NCBI GenBank assembly: GCA_035285585.1
Contig: JAYKGU010000131.1
Location: 1-18,052, forward strand
DNA length: 18,052 nucleotides
Reading direction: 5' to 3'
Source of the DNA: JAYKGU01 sp035285585
Lineage (GTDB): Bacteria; Cyanobacteriota; Cyanobacteriia; CAKZMO01
Shown here: positions 1-7,901 of the stretch, one piece after another
Layout of the letters: the number at the start of each line of letters is the position of its first letter
How positions within the stretch are numbered: the stretch's first letter is position 1
Translations under genes and position numbers: made by a program
Notes under the pieces: generated by a model
Seen by the model: the letters and a program-made list of their open reading frames with translations, nothing else
Told to the model about the DNA's origin: nothing
The model's database searches: none

Positions 1-1579
1 CGCTGAGCAGAAGGGCAGGCAGGTGAACGGGGGAGGGGATGAGGTCGAGTTTGCGGGCTTCGATTTTCGAGAGATCCAAAATGTCGTTAATCAGGGTGAG
101 CAGGTGGGAGCCGCACTGGTAGATAACATTGATACCGTTGCGCTCGTTATCGAGCAGGGTTGTGGAGCGTTCGAGGATTTGCGCATAGCCGAGGATGCCG
201 TTGAGGGGGGTGCGCAGCTCATGGCTCATGTTGGCGAGGAATTCGCTCTTGGCATGGTTGGCGGTATCGGCCTGTTCTTTGGCCTTGGCTAATTCAGCAG
301 TGCGTTCGGCGACCCGCTGTTCCAGCTCATCAAAGGAGGACTTGAGCTGTTTGGCCATCTGGTTGAACGATCGCCCCAGTGCGCCCAGTTCTGTAACATT
401 GGAGGGGCTGACCTGCTGGTCGAGCTTGCCGCTGGCAATGAGTTCAGAGGTGGCATTGAGCTGGAGAATGGGTTTGGTAATCCAGCGGGAGGTGTAGATA
501 CCCAGAATCGAGGCGATCGCCAGGGCCGCCAAACACAGCAGAATGGTGGTGCGGGTATTGGCATTGATCTGCGCCATAAAGTCAGATTCGGGTACTGTAA
601 CCACCACCAGCCAATCCAGCCCCCGCTCATCCTGCACGGGCGTCACGTGGACAAACTGCTCATTCCTGTTGAAATTAAAGGTCAGCAGTTGCTCGTCACG
701 GATCTGGCTAAAATCACCAAACTGTTCCAGCAGATATTGCGCTGTAGCCTGGGTTACCGGATTTTGACTATCAACTACTGGGAGACGCTCTGTTTCGCCA
801 TCCACCTTGCGAAAGGGCAGTTCTGCGGTTGAAGTGGCAACCATGGCTCCCGATCGCTCCAGGATGAATGCCTGCCCCGTTTTGCCGATTTCGAGGGACT
901 CCAAAAATTCACCCACCAGCGAGAGCTGCAGGTTAATGAATAAAACACCCTGCAACTGACCCGCTGCATCGTAGACGGGCTGACTGGTTGCCAGTAATAG
1001 CGTGGGATTAAAGAAATGGGGAAAAATCTCATTCCAGGTTGCCCCCTGGGCGCTAACGGCTTCCTGATACCAGGCCCTTATTCGGGGATCATAATCCTCC
1101 CTGGATTGAACGACCTCCAGCCGGGTGCCGTTTGCATCGGTGGCATAGGAATTGAGCGTATAGTTAGACGCCTGGGTGGCAACCCGAATCACCAGGGATT
1201 TGTCGTCCAGCCGATCTACGGCAATAAACTCTCTGGCCTCGGTGCCTGCACTAATTTGAGTCAGTTGGTCAAAGACTTGCATCTGCTCCCAGAAATGCGC
1301 TTCTAACCCCGGTATATCACTCATATCAATGTGATTGAGTTCGAGTGCCGAGGCATTGAGTCGATTGATTTGCAGCGGTGTTCTTAAAAAAACTGCCAGA
1401 TTATCGTGAATCCGGCTGCCAATTTCATCTTGAAGCTGCACTGCCAGGTCGTTGACCGCCCGCTGTCCGTTGCGTAGCGAGACGTGACCCGTAAGCCCCA
1501 CCGCTGCAAAAATTTGCACGAGAAACGGGATCAGCAGAACGAGACGCAGGGGAATCTTTCGAGGTTGCAGTTTTAACAT
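1..1579 (-). CDS. Cache-HAMP sensor histidine kinase, 3' end beyond the window
   Basis: This is the N-terminal 526 residues of a membrane-bound sensor histidine kinase; the frame stays open to the left edge. The ATG at 1577-1579 (MLKLQPRKIP) is preceded by a GGAG about 7 bases upstream. Residues about 10-32 form a first membrane helix. A long extracytoplasmic Cache-like sensor follows, with an RAWYQEA segment. A second membrane helix lies near residues 345-365, then a HAMP linker (SRWITKPILQLN), a coiled stretch, and the H-box NMSHELRTPLNGILGYAQIL with phospho-acceptor His453. The kinase ATPase domain, and any C-terminal receiver, lie outside the window. By analogy with Cache kinases it probably senses a small extracellular ligand and autophosphorylates; the ligand is unknown. 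It is transcribed away from the 775-base gap to its right. Family is sure; partner and full architecture are not visible. Confidence 0.93.
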   Translation of the reverse strand, partial: MLKLQPRKIPLRLVLLIPFLVQIFAAVGLTGHVSLRNGQRAVNDLAVQLQDEIGSRIHDNLAVFLRTPLQINRLNASALELNHIDMSDIPGLEAHFWEQMQVFDQLTQISAGTEAREFIAVDRLDDKSLVIRVATQASNYTLNSYATDANGTRLEVVQSREDYDPRIRAWYQEAVSAQGATWNEIFPHFFNPTLLLATSQPVYDAAGQLQGVLFINLQLSLVGEFLESLEIGKTGQAFILERSGAMVATSTAELPFRKVDGETERLPVVDSQNPVTQATAQYLLEQFGDFSQIRDEQLLTFNFNRNEQFVHVTPVQDERGLDWLVVVTVPESDFMAQINANTRTTILLCLAALAIASILGIYTSRWITKPILQLNATSELIASGKLDQQVSPSNVTELGALGRSFNQMAKQLKSSFDELEQRVAERTAELAKAKEQADTANHAKSEFLANMSHELRTPLNGILGYAQILERSTTLLDNERNGINVIYQCGSHLLTLINDILDLSKIEARKLDLIPSPVHLPALLLS

Positions 1580-1886
1580 GGTTTGCTCCAGTCCCTTTAT
1601 GCAGTATCGCCAACCCGACTAGTTGTGCCTTATTAATATCAAAGCAGCTTGGGTAAGGCTGGTATCGACTTTAGGATTCCCAGCCAGCATTGTTTCTAAC
1701 GGCGCAGCTTGGAACAAGAATATTGCCGGGTCAACAAAGCCCAATGGATTTGCTCTGCTCGCAAATTATTGAGACCGGGACTGAATAATCTTTCAGCTTT
1801 GGGGTTCCCTGCTTATATTCTGGATATTACTCCCCATCCCGGAGTCATGCTAAAAGCTTCAGCTTGTCTTTACGAATAAATGAATT

Positions 1887-1981
1887 GTTAAGTAGGTGGT
1901 CGCAATTAAACGACGCTCTGGTGGAGTGCGATCCCCGCCGGGGTCGCACTCCACTGTTTTTATTGACGGCCATGTACTTAC
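1887..1981. repeat. 95-base palindromic MITE-like element with terminator-like core
   Basis: The two ends are imperfect inverted repeats: the left arm starts GTTAAGTAGGTGGTCG, and the reverse complement of the right arm starts GTAAGTACATGGCCG. The core (1921-1954) is a strong hairpin, GTGGAGTGCGA pairing with TCGCACTCCAC, with CCCC/GGGG continuing the stem around a GCC loop after a bulged T. It is followed by a T-rich run at 1957-1964. The nearly full-length palindrome suggests a small non-autonomous mobile element. The hairpin plus T-run could also work as a plus-strand intrinsic terminator, for example of an unannotated small RNA starting upstream. Confidence 0.55.
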
Positions 1982-2262
1982 TTCTAAATCTATGGGAGAT
2001 TTTTGACGGATTCTAAAAGTTGCGATTTGAGCGAGTAAGTGCCGGAATTTACTATGAAAACGTTCAGGTCTAATGAACAGCCCCTTTGATTGCAGTAGGA
2101 CTTACACAATTTGGTGGTTTTATATCAAGATTGTTTTCTAACCAGTTTCCGAGTATAAATACTGACCGATAATAGATTTGTGGCTAAAAAATAACTGGCC
2201 TTTGCTGCTAGGGTCTCGCTACAAAGATCCATCAAGTGCTTGAGCAATTTTAATGACATTTT

Positions 2263-2300
2263 CTTAGGTTGTCTCTCCCGCCGGAGGGCGCAACCCTAAG
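2263..2300 (+). promoter_or_regulatory. hairpin upstream of the repeat-protein gene
   Basis: CTTAGGTTG pairs with CAACCCTAAG (one bulge), enclosing a smaller CTCC/GGAG stem. It ends 54 bases before the chosen start codon, so it could lie in the 5' untranslated region or be the terminator of something upstream. No T-run follows it. Function unknown. Confidence 0.4.
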
Positions 2301-2354
2301 GAAGTAATTTTGTTTAACTACTTATCTTCTTCGCTTTGTTTTGAGGTTTTCCGT

Positions 2355-3389
2355 ATGGTAATCGAACTTTCAAATCTGACCTTTACTACCAAAGCTGACA
2401 TTGTCCCAGCATCAGGGATGGAAGAAATAACAAACACAGGTGCTGTGAACACCCTTACTGGTAAAGACGTGATCACGGGCACTGGTCTTAACGCTGGCAT
2501 CTACAATATCGGCACCATTTACACCAGTAGCGGTAATGATGTCATTACTGGTGTGAATACCTCTGGTGGTGGCGGTATTTTCACGTTTTCGGGTATCTTC
2601 AATACGGGTGTTAATGCAACGATTCATACTGGCATCGGCAATGACACTATCACAGCAACTGGCTATTTGGGGATTTATAACAGTACTGGCCTCATTGATA
2701 CCGGTGCGGGCAACGATACAATTACAACCATTGCTAATGGTGGGGTCGGCATCTATAACACTAACGGCATCGTGAATACGGGGGCCGGTAGCGACGCAAT
2801 TACTGCGACAAGTAGCCTTGGGAACGGAATCTACAATAGTGGCATGATCAATACTGGTGCTGAAAGTGACAAGATTGTCAGCACTGGTGGCTATGGTGGT
2901 GCTGGTATCAACAACCACGGTGGCACCATAGCCACCGCTACTGGCAACGATACTCTTATCGGCACGGGTGTCTACGGCGTGTATAACAGCGGCACTCTCG
3001 ATACTGGTACTGGCAACGATACCCTCGTCGGCAACGGTTCCTTCGCTGGTGGTAGTGGAATCTATAACTCTGACATCATCGATATGGGGGCGGGGAGCGA
3101 CACTGTTGATGCTTACAATGGGGGGTTTCTTGGTGATGGTACGACCCTTCTCGGAGAGGGTAATGACCTGGTGAAAGGGTTCGGAAGCGGACAATTTAAT
3201 GGTGGTAGTGGTAGAGATTTGCTGGAATTGGGGGCCGGGACTTACACCGTCGGCCTGTCGGGGAGAACTGTGAGTTTTACCAGTGATGGCATTACCATGA
3301 ACACGTCATCCTTTGAAAAGCTCGTTGCTGGTAGCTCAACGTATAGCTTCACCAGTCTGACGGATGGGCAAACCATCACTGTCGCTTGA
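2355..3389 (+). CDS. RTX-related protein of 26-residue GIYN/GNDTI repeats
   Basis: A 344-residue protein. I start it at the ATG at 2355 because GAGG lies 8 bases upstream; an in-frame TTG at 2310 has no such support. After a 45-residue N-terminal part, about eight units follow that begin near residues 48, 74, 106, 132, 158, 184, 208 and 235. Spacing is mostly exactly 26. Each unit reads roughly GIYNSG-x-I-DTGAGNDTI-x-x-TG. The GNDTI part resembles the RTX calcium-binding nonapeptide but occurs once per unit rather than in tight tandem, so an extended beta-solenoid is likely. The last 85 residues are non-repeated (GSGRDLLELGAGTY, ending DGQTITVA). No signal peptide or membrane helix is visible; export by a type I system, as for RTX proteins, is an inference. 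I do not recognise a named family. Confidence 0.75.
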   Translation: MVIELSNLTFTTKADIVPASGMEEITNTGAVNTLTGKDVITGTGLNAGIYNIGTIYTSSGNDVITGVNTSGGGGIFTFSGIFNTGVNATIHTGIGNDTITATGYLGIYNSTGLIDTGAGNDTITTIANGGVGIYNTNGIVNTGAGSDAITATSSLGNGIYNSGMINTGAESDKIVSTGGYGGAGINNHGGTIATATGNDTLIGTGVYGVYNSGTLDTGTGNDTLVGNGSFAGGSGIYNSDIIDMGAGSDTVDAYNGGFLGDGTTLLGEGNDLVKGFGSGQFNGGSGRDLLELGAGTYTVGLSGRTVSFTSDGITMNTSSFEKLVAGSSTYSFTSLTDGQTITVA

Positions 3390-3393
3390 GTAA

Positions 3394-3470
3394 GGAGATT
3401 TCCAGGGGAAAATTTACCCTCGGGTAAACCCTTGGTAGGGGCAGGGGCAAATGCCATTTGCCCCTACGTC
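3394..3470. repeat. dispersed intergenic repeat, copy 1
   Basis: This copy begins with GGAGATTTCCAGGG, continues through an AAAATTTACC..GGTAAAC segment and ends in a palindrome (AGGGGCAAATG at 3443-3453, CATTTGCCCCT at 3455-3465) followed by ACGTC. A second copy of the same layout lies at 9071-9179. It starts four bases after the stop codon of the preceding gene. It is probably a small REP- or MITE-like element; the hairpin could also stabilise or end the upstream transcript. No right-hand terminal inverted repeat is visible here. Confidence 0.65.
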
Positions 3471-3482
3471 AAAAAACGAAGA

Positions 3483-3515
3483 TTAGAGAACCGGGGCGCT
3501 CCCCCGGTTCTCTAA
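3483..3515. terminator. strong 14-bp hairpin, possible terminator
   Basis: TTAGAGAACCGGGG (3483-3496) pairs perfectly with CCCCGGTTCTCTAA (3502-3515) around a 5-base loop. On the plus strand no T-run follows. On the minus strand the hairpin is followed within a few bases by TTTTTT (the A-run at 3471-3476), so an intrinsic terminator would fit that direction better. It may act as a barrier between the repeat-protein gene and thyX, or be a palindromic repeat. Confidence 0.5.
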
Positions 3516-3624
3516 CATGAATTTAATTGTGCTGGCCTACTTAATGGCCTGGGAGACCGATAGATCGCTGCTGTCCCGTTCGTTTTATCCCGCTCAAAGT
3601 GGGACTCCAACACTGGATATCCTG

Positions 3625-3633
3625 TGGTATAAT
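3625..3633 (+). promoter_or_regulatory. extended -10 promoter of thyX
   Basis: TGGTATAAT matches the extended -10 consensus TGnTATAAT exactly. It would place the transcript start near 3640, about 35 bases before the thyX ATG. No good -35 box is visible, which is usual for extended -10 promoters. Confidence 0.55.
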
Positions 3634-3674
3634 CCTCATCTTTGGATTTGCCATACCGGGGCAGGAGGGACTGG

Positions 3675-5756
3675 ATGGAACGGTTTCGAGTGGAGACGAT
3701 CGCGGCGACTCCCAACCCCCAGCAGGTGATCTGGGCGGCGATGCACCAGGATTATTCCGAAGGCTATGTGATGGATGAGGGCGATCGCTGGCCCGACGAA
3801 GAACGCGCCGGAGAGCTGATCATCAAACACCTGCTGGCGGGCAACCGGGGGCACTATGGCCCTCTGGAGCATCCTCAGATTACGCTCAATGTGGGATTCT
3901 TTCCCCACTCAATGATGCAGCAGCTTCGCACCCATCGCGTGGGCGTCAGCTTCGATGTTCAATGCCTCGCCAGTGATACTGAAATTACGTTTGTCAAAGC
4001 TTCCGGGGCACTGAGAAAGATTAAGATTTCTGAACTATACGATCTTTGGGCAAATGGCGAGAAAGCAGTGCGCGATCGCACCATTAAAGGACGAAACGGA
4101 GAACCACCAGGGCAATATCGACGCGACTGCAAGAAACGCCTAAAGGCCATGCCCCTGCGGGTTCTAAATGAAGAGACAGGTTGCTTTGAGACTAGCCATA
4201 TTCGAGAGGTTATGTGCAGTGGGCTTCAGCCTGTGTATCGATTGACCCTCGAAGATGGCAAGACGCTAGACTGCACAACCAATCACCGCCTGCTCACCAC
4301 GACTGGTTGGCAGACAATGGGAGATGCTGTCGGCTTGGAAACGACTGCCAATGGTGAAGTGCTATCTATGGCAAAAACCTGTAGCGTATTAGCGAACGGT
4401 ATTGTAGCGGCTGGCAGAGGTGTTTACCGAGATAAAGCGTGGTTGGCTCAGCAGATTGAGTCAGGACTTTCGACCCATGAAATTGCTAATAAGGCTGAAT
4501 GTTCAGAAACTACCGTTCGAGACTGGGCAAAACGACTAGGTCTAGAGCTTAATTCAAATAATACTCAATTCCAAGCAAGTCAAAAGCCTTGGAACTACAA
4601 TCCAAACGCCTTGTATAGAGATAGGCAGTGGCTAGAAGGGCAGCTCCAAAAAGGTCTTTATGCCGACCAAATGGCTGAAGCAGCAGGATGTTCTGTAGAG
4701 GCGATCAAAAAGTGGGTCTACAAATTTGGTCTTTCACTAAATAAACGTCCAACACCTTTTCAGCCAGATTTTACTCCTTGGAATAAAAACAGGCCAGGAT
4801 ACAAGCTGGCTTTATCTTCCAGCGATCTTGAAAAACGTCGTGAAAATGCAGTCCTTTATACCAGGCGCGGTACTGAATCTAATTTTTGGAAGGGAGGCAC
4901 ATCTGACCAGCACGAGCTAATCGGGGCATGGACTCGACAAATATCTCCACAAGTCCATGAAAAGTTCGACTACACTTGTCAGCGGTGCGGTATCCGGGGT
5001 GGGAAGCTCCACGCACACCATTTAGTTCCCGTGTTTGCTGATGAATCTCTTGCCTATGAATTCGACAATCTAGTTAGCCTTTGCAAGAGCTGCCATGAGT
5101 TCATTCATCAAAACCACCTCGAAGCTGAATTTTCTCAGAGTTTTCAGCCAATTACTGACCCTCATCACTGGCAGCCAAGGCCAAAACCAAAGGGGCGAAA
5201 GCTCAAGGCTCATGCTCTCAAGATTATTCGCATAGAGTATTTGGGCCTACAAATGACTTACGACCTGGAAGTAGAAGCTCCTTGGCACAATTTCGTAGCA
5301 AATGGCGTTGTTGTTCACAACTCGTTCCGCTATACCGGTCAGCGCATTGTGGATGTCGCCGATGGTAAGCGCGACATTGAAGAGGTCTTCTACCTGCGTC
5401 CCGTTGGGCAATACGACAACCGTCAGGGGAAGAAATATGAGTACACCGTCGAGCAGCGGGAGGCAGATTTACAGTGGTGCCTGGAGGCCTGCAGGCGCTA
5501 TCGCCAGCGCATTCAGGAAGGGCTGGCCGAAGAGCATGCCCGTGGCCTGATTCCCTTTGATGCGCGGCAAAACTTTGTGTTAAGCTGCAACACCCGTAGC
5601 CTCATGCATCTGTTGGATTTGCGCTGGAAAAAAGACGCCCAGCTAGAGGCCCAAAAGTTCTGCGAACTCCTATACTTGCGGTTTGAGGAGTGGTGCCCCG
5701 CCGTAGCCATCTGGTACAAAGAGAACCGGGCTAAAAAAGCACGGCTGTCGCCTTAA
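3675..5756 (+). CDS. thyX: flavin-dependent thymidylate synthase ThyX, intein-containing precursor
   Basis: ThyX makes dTMP from dUMP with methylene-tetrahydrofolate, FAD and NADPH, and replaces ThyA in many cyanobacteria. The precursor is 693 residues: N-extein 1-96, intein 97-549, C-extein 550-693. Joined, the exteins give a 240-residue ThyX, the usual size. The N-extein carries GNRGHYGPLEHPQITLNVGF and RTHRVGVSFDVQ; the C-extein begins SFRYTGQR and later holds GLIPFDARQNFVLSCNTRSL and LMHLLDLRWK. The intein splits the ThyX signature motif just before its conserved Ser, so a functional enzyme requires splicing. I start at the ATG at 3675 because AGGAGG lies 6 bases upstream; an 11-codon upstream extension lacks support. 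It is preceded by an extended -10 box and followed by an unrelated kinase, so it is probably a single-gene unit. Confidence 0.95.
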   Translation: MERFRVETIAATPNPQQVIWAAMHQDYSEGYVMDEGDRWPDEERAGELIIKHLLAGNRGHYGPLEHPQITLNVGFFPHSMMQQLRTHRVGVSFDVQCLASDTEITFVKASGALRKIKISELYDLWANGEKAVRDRTIKGRNGEPPGQYRRDCKKRLKAMPLRVLNEETGCFETSHIREVMCSGLQPVYRLTLEDGKTLDCTTNHRLLTTTGWQTMGDAVGLETTANGEVLSMAKTCSVLANGIVAAGRGVYRDKAWLAQQIESGLSTHEIANKAECSETTVRDWAKRLGLELNSNNTQFQASQKPWNYNPNALYRDRQWLEGQLQKGLYADQMAEAAGCSVEAIKKWVYKFGLSLNKRPTPFQPDFTPWNKNRPGYKLALSSSDLEKRRENAVLYTRRGTESNFWKGGTSDQHELIGAWTRQISPQVHEKFDYTCQRCGIRGGKLHAHHLVPVFADESLAYEFDNLVSLCKSCHEFIHQNHLEAEFSQSFQPITDPHHWQPRPKPKGRKLKAHALKIIRIEYLGLQMTYDLEVEAPWHNFVANGVVVHNSFRYTGQRIVDVADGKRDIEEVFYLRPVGQYDNRQGKKYEYTVEQREADLQWCLEACRRYRQRIQEGLAEEHARGLIPFDARQNFVLSCNTRSLMHLLDLRWKKDAQLEAQKFCELLYLRFEEWCPAVAIWYKENRAKKARLSP
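3963..5321 (+). other. ThyX intein with tandem HTH modules and HNH endonuclease
   Basis: A 453-residue in-frame intervening protein. It begins with Cys (CLASDTEITFV, block A), has a block B (GKTLDCTTNHRLL, with the TxxH pattern) and ends with block F/G (YDLEVEAPWHNFVANGVVVHN, split here as YDLEVEAPWHNFVAN and GVVVHN). The next residue is Ser, so Cys1, the penultimate His, the terminal Asn and Ser+1 are all present and splicing should work. The centre holds two similar modules (precursor residues 251-292 and 314-355) resembling helix-turn-helix DNA-binding units. After them come SNFWKGG and an HNH nuclease (residues 435-478) with two CxxC pairs (CQRCG, CKSCH), the HAHH core and FIH. The segment is AT-richer and has fewer HIP1 sites than the exteins, which fits a horizontally moving homing intein. 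Confidence 0.93.
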
Positions 5757-5870
5757 AGTTACATTAGTTTTATTTTCTAAGGAAAATCCCACGAAAATTC
5801 TCCTCAGAGATTACGCTTGACAAAATGCTGGGCGATCGCCCGCCAAGACCTGAGTAATGGAAGGGAAGGG

Positions 5871-7877
5871 ATGTTTACCTTTGAATGGGAGCGCAGCACC
5901 GATATCATCAAACGGTCGGCCTTTGGTGGGCCTGTCCTGGGTGTGCCCGAAGAAGTGGCCGCGCAGGAGACCGGGAAAGCCTACTTTCAGCGGGTGCATC
6001 CCGACGATCGCGATCGCCTGCTGACCCTGGTACACAGCCTTACCCCAGAGCACAGCACCTACCGGACCATTTACCGCGTGTTTTGCCCAATGGGTCGGGT
6101 GCTCACTGTGGAAGAGAGCGGGCGTGCCCGGTTTGATGCCCAGGGGCAGTGGGTGGGGCTGACGGGGGTGGCGGTCGATATCACCCAGCGCAGGCGACTG
6201 GAGGAGGAGTTAGAGGAAAGTCGGGCGGTGCTGCAGCGGCAACTCACTGAGATTGAAACCATTTACCGCTCTGCTCCCATCGGGCTGAACGTGCTTGACC
6301 CCGATTTGCGCTTTGTGCGCATCAACGAGCGGCTGGCCGAGATGAATGGCTTTTCCGTCGAAGAGCACCTGGGCCGGACAGTGCGGGAGCTGCTGCCCGA
6401 CCTGGCTGATCCTGCCGAACGGCTGCTGTTGCCTATTTTTGAGACGGGAGAACCCCTGCTCAACGTGGAAATTCGCGGCGAAACCCCTGCCCAGCCGGGG
6501 GTGCCCCGCATCTGGCTGGAGCATTTCTTGCCACTGAAGGAGGGCGATCGCGTCGTTGGCATCAGCACCGTTTGCGAAGAAATCACCGAGCGCAAGCGCA
6601 CCGAGCAGATGCTGGCGGAACGGGTAGCCCAGCAGGCGGCGATCGCCCATCTGGGTCAGCAGGCCCTGGTCAGCGACGATCTGGATCAGTTTCTCGCTCG
6701 GGTAACGGCCCAGGTGGCCAAAGTGCTCAAGGTTGAATACTGCAAGGTGCTGGAGCTATTACCAGACAGTAAGGAGCTGCTGCTGCGGTCGGGGGTGGGC
6801 TGGCAGTTGGGGCTGGTGGGGCAGGCGGTGGTGGGGAGCGATCGCACCTCGCAGGCAGGCTACACGCTGCTCTCCCAGGAACCCGTGATCGTGGAAAACC
6901 TCGCCACCGAAACCCGGTTTAGCGGGCCGCCCCTGCTTACCGACCATGGGGTCGTCAGCGGCATGAGCACACCGATCCGAGGCTCAGAGCACCAGCCGTT
7001 TGGCGTGTTAGGGGTTCATAGCCGCTCCCAGCGCCGCTTTACAGAAAATGACGTAAATTTCCTGCTGGCGATCGCCAATATCCTTTCCGCCACCATTGCC
7101 CGCCACCGCACAGAGCAGGAAATTCGCCAGGTGAACGCTAGCCTGGAGCGCCGGGTGGAGGAGCGCACCCAGCAGCTTGTGGATGCCAACCAGGAGCTAG
7201 AAGCCTTTGCCTATTCGGTCTCCCACGACCTGCGGGCACCGCTGCGGGCGATTGAAGGGTTTGCCCGGATCTTTCAAGAAGACTATGGCGATCGCCTGGA
7301 TGAAACCGGCAAAGAATACGCGCAAATGCTGATCAACTCAGCTTCCCGGCTGGATGCCCTGATTCAAGATTTGCTGGCCTACAGTCGGCTGGGGCGGCGA
7401 GATGTGCAGTTGGTTCCTGTCTCCGTGGCCGCTGTGATAGACAGCGCCATAGAAACCCTGGATCCGGCTTTGCGGCAGCGGCAGCCCCAGGTGTCCGTTG
7501 TGCCATTACCCAGTGTGCTGGCCCAGCGGAATGTGTTGCAGCAGGTGCTCACAAATTTGATCGCCAATGCCATTAAATTCGTCGACCCCGACCAACCTCC
7601 CACCATTCGTATTTGGGCAGAAGAGCGGGATCCATTTATCCGCCTTTGGATTGAAGACAATGGCATTGGAATCGCTCCCGTCTATCAAGAGCGCATTTTC
7701 CGTCCGTTTGAGCGGCTTCACGGGGTCGAAGCTTACCCCGGCACCGGCATTGGGTTAGCAATTGTGCAACGCGGCATCGAGCGCATGGGCGGCAGCGTGG
7801 GGGTCGAGTCAGACGGTAAATCCGGCAGTCAATTTTGGATTGAGCTGCTCAAAGCCCCCGATCCTGGTACTGAGTAG
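5871..7877 (+). CDS. soluble PAS-PAS-GAF sensor histidine kinase
   Basis: A 668-residue kinase without membrane helices. Domains in order: a PAS_3-like fold (about 1-107, with VHPDDRDRL), a second PAS (about 120-245, ENDS ITERKRTEQ), a GAF domain (about 255-415), a HisKA domain with SVSHDLRAPLRAIEGF (phospho-acceptor His452), and an ATPase domain with LIANAIKF, EDNGIGIAP and GTGIGLAIV. The GAF lacks an obvious chromophore Cys in the phytochrome position, so light sensing is not supported. The HisKA type (YSVSHDLRAPLR) is that of bacteriophytochrome-like kinases, whose partners are Rcp1-like receivers such as the one at 8620. The start is uncertain: ATG 5871 follows a purine-rich GGAAGGGAAGGG; an in-frame TTG at 5817 would add 18 residues with no domain content. 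The first PAS starts almost at residue 1. Confidence 0.92.
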   Translation: MFTFEWERSTDIIKRSAFGGPVLGVPEEVAAQETGKAYFQRVHPDDRDRLLTLVHSLTPEHSTYRTIYRVFCPMGRVLTVEESGRARFDAQGQWVGLTGVAVDITQRRRLEEELEESRAVLQRQLTEIETIYRSAPIGLNVLDPDLRFVRINERLAEMNGFSVEEHLGRTVRELLPDLADPAERLLLPIFETGEPLLNVEIRGETPAQPGVPRIWLEHFLPLKEGDRVVGISTVCEEITERKRTEQMLAERVAQQAAIAHLGQQALVSDDLDQFLARVTAQVAKVLKVEYCKVLELLPDSKELLLRSGVGWQLGLVGQAVVGSDRTSQAGYTLLSQEPVIVENLATETRFSGPPLLTDHGVVSGMSTPIRGSEHQPFGVLGVHSRSQRRFTENDVNFLLAIANILSATIARHRTEQEIRQVNASLERRVEERTQQLVDANQELEAFAYSVSHDLRAPLRAIEGFARIFQEDYGDRLDETGKEYAQMLINSASRLDALIQDLLAYSRLGRRDVQLVPVSVAAVIDSAIETLDPALRQRQPQVSVVPLPSVLAQRNVLQQVLTNLIANAIKFVDPDQPPTIRIWAEERDPFIRLWIEDNGIGIAPVYQERIFRPFERLHGVEAYPGTGIGLAIVQRGIERMGGSVGVESDGKSGSQFWIELLKAPDPGTE

Positions 7878-7901
7878 AATGTGGTCGTGAGTTAAATAAA
7901 T

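Larger units (their letters stand above)
1580..2354. other. long gene-free stretch
   Basis: These 775 bases lie between the divergent kinase (minus) and repeat-protein (plus) genes. I see no convincing open frame or tRNA. The stretch holds a palindromic element at 1887-1981, a GTAGGACTTACA-type string near 2096-2108 that resembles strings common between cyanobacterial genes, and a hairpin at 2263-2300. Both flanking genes must take their promoters from here, but no single promoter stands out. Base composition is visibly AT-richer than the flanking kinase. Confidence 0.6.

Noticed and set aside
2412..3194. A 260-codon open frame on the minus strand
   Set aside because: It is antisense to the 26-residue repeat gene, and its length follows from the repeat's codon bias. 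The sense frame has a ribosome site and clear repeats.
3517..3729. A 70-codon plus-strand frame before thyX
   Set aside because: It overlaps the thyX promoter and start in another frame, has no ribosome site and no recognisable content.
5776..5810. CTAAGGAAAATCCC and a later AATTCTCCTCAG looking like ends of the dispersed repeat
   Set aside because: The match to the 12-base ends is poor and the middle and hairpin are absent, so a degraded copy cannot be told from chance.
6620..7120. A possible phytochrome-type bilin-binding GAF in the soluble kinase
   Set aside because: The GAF has no Cys in the usual chromophore position and lacks the DXCF or CH signatures, so a photoreceptor call is not supported.
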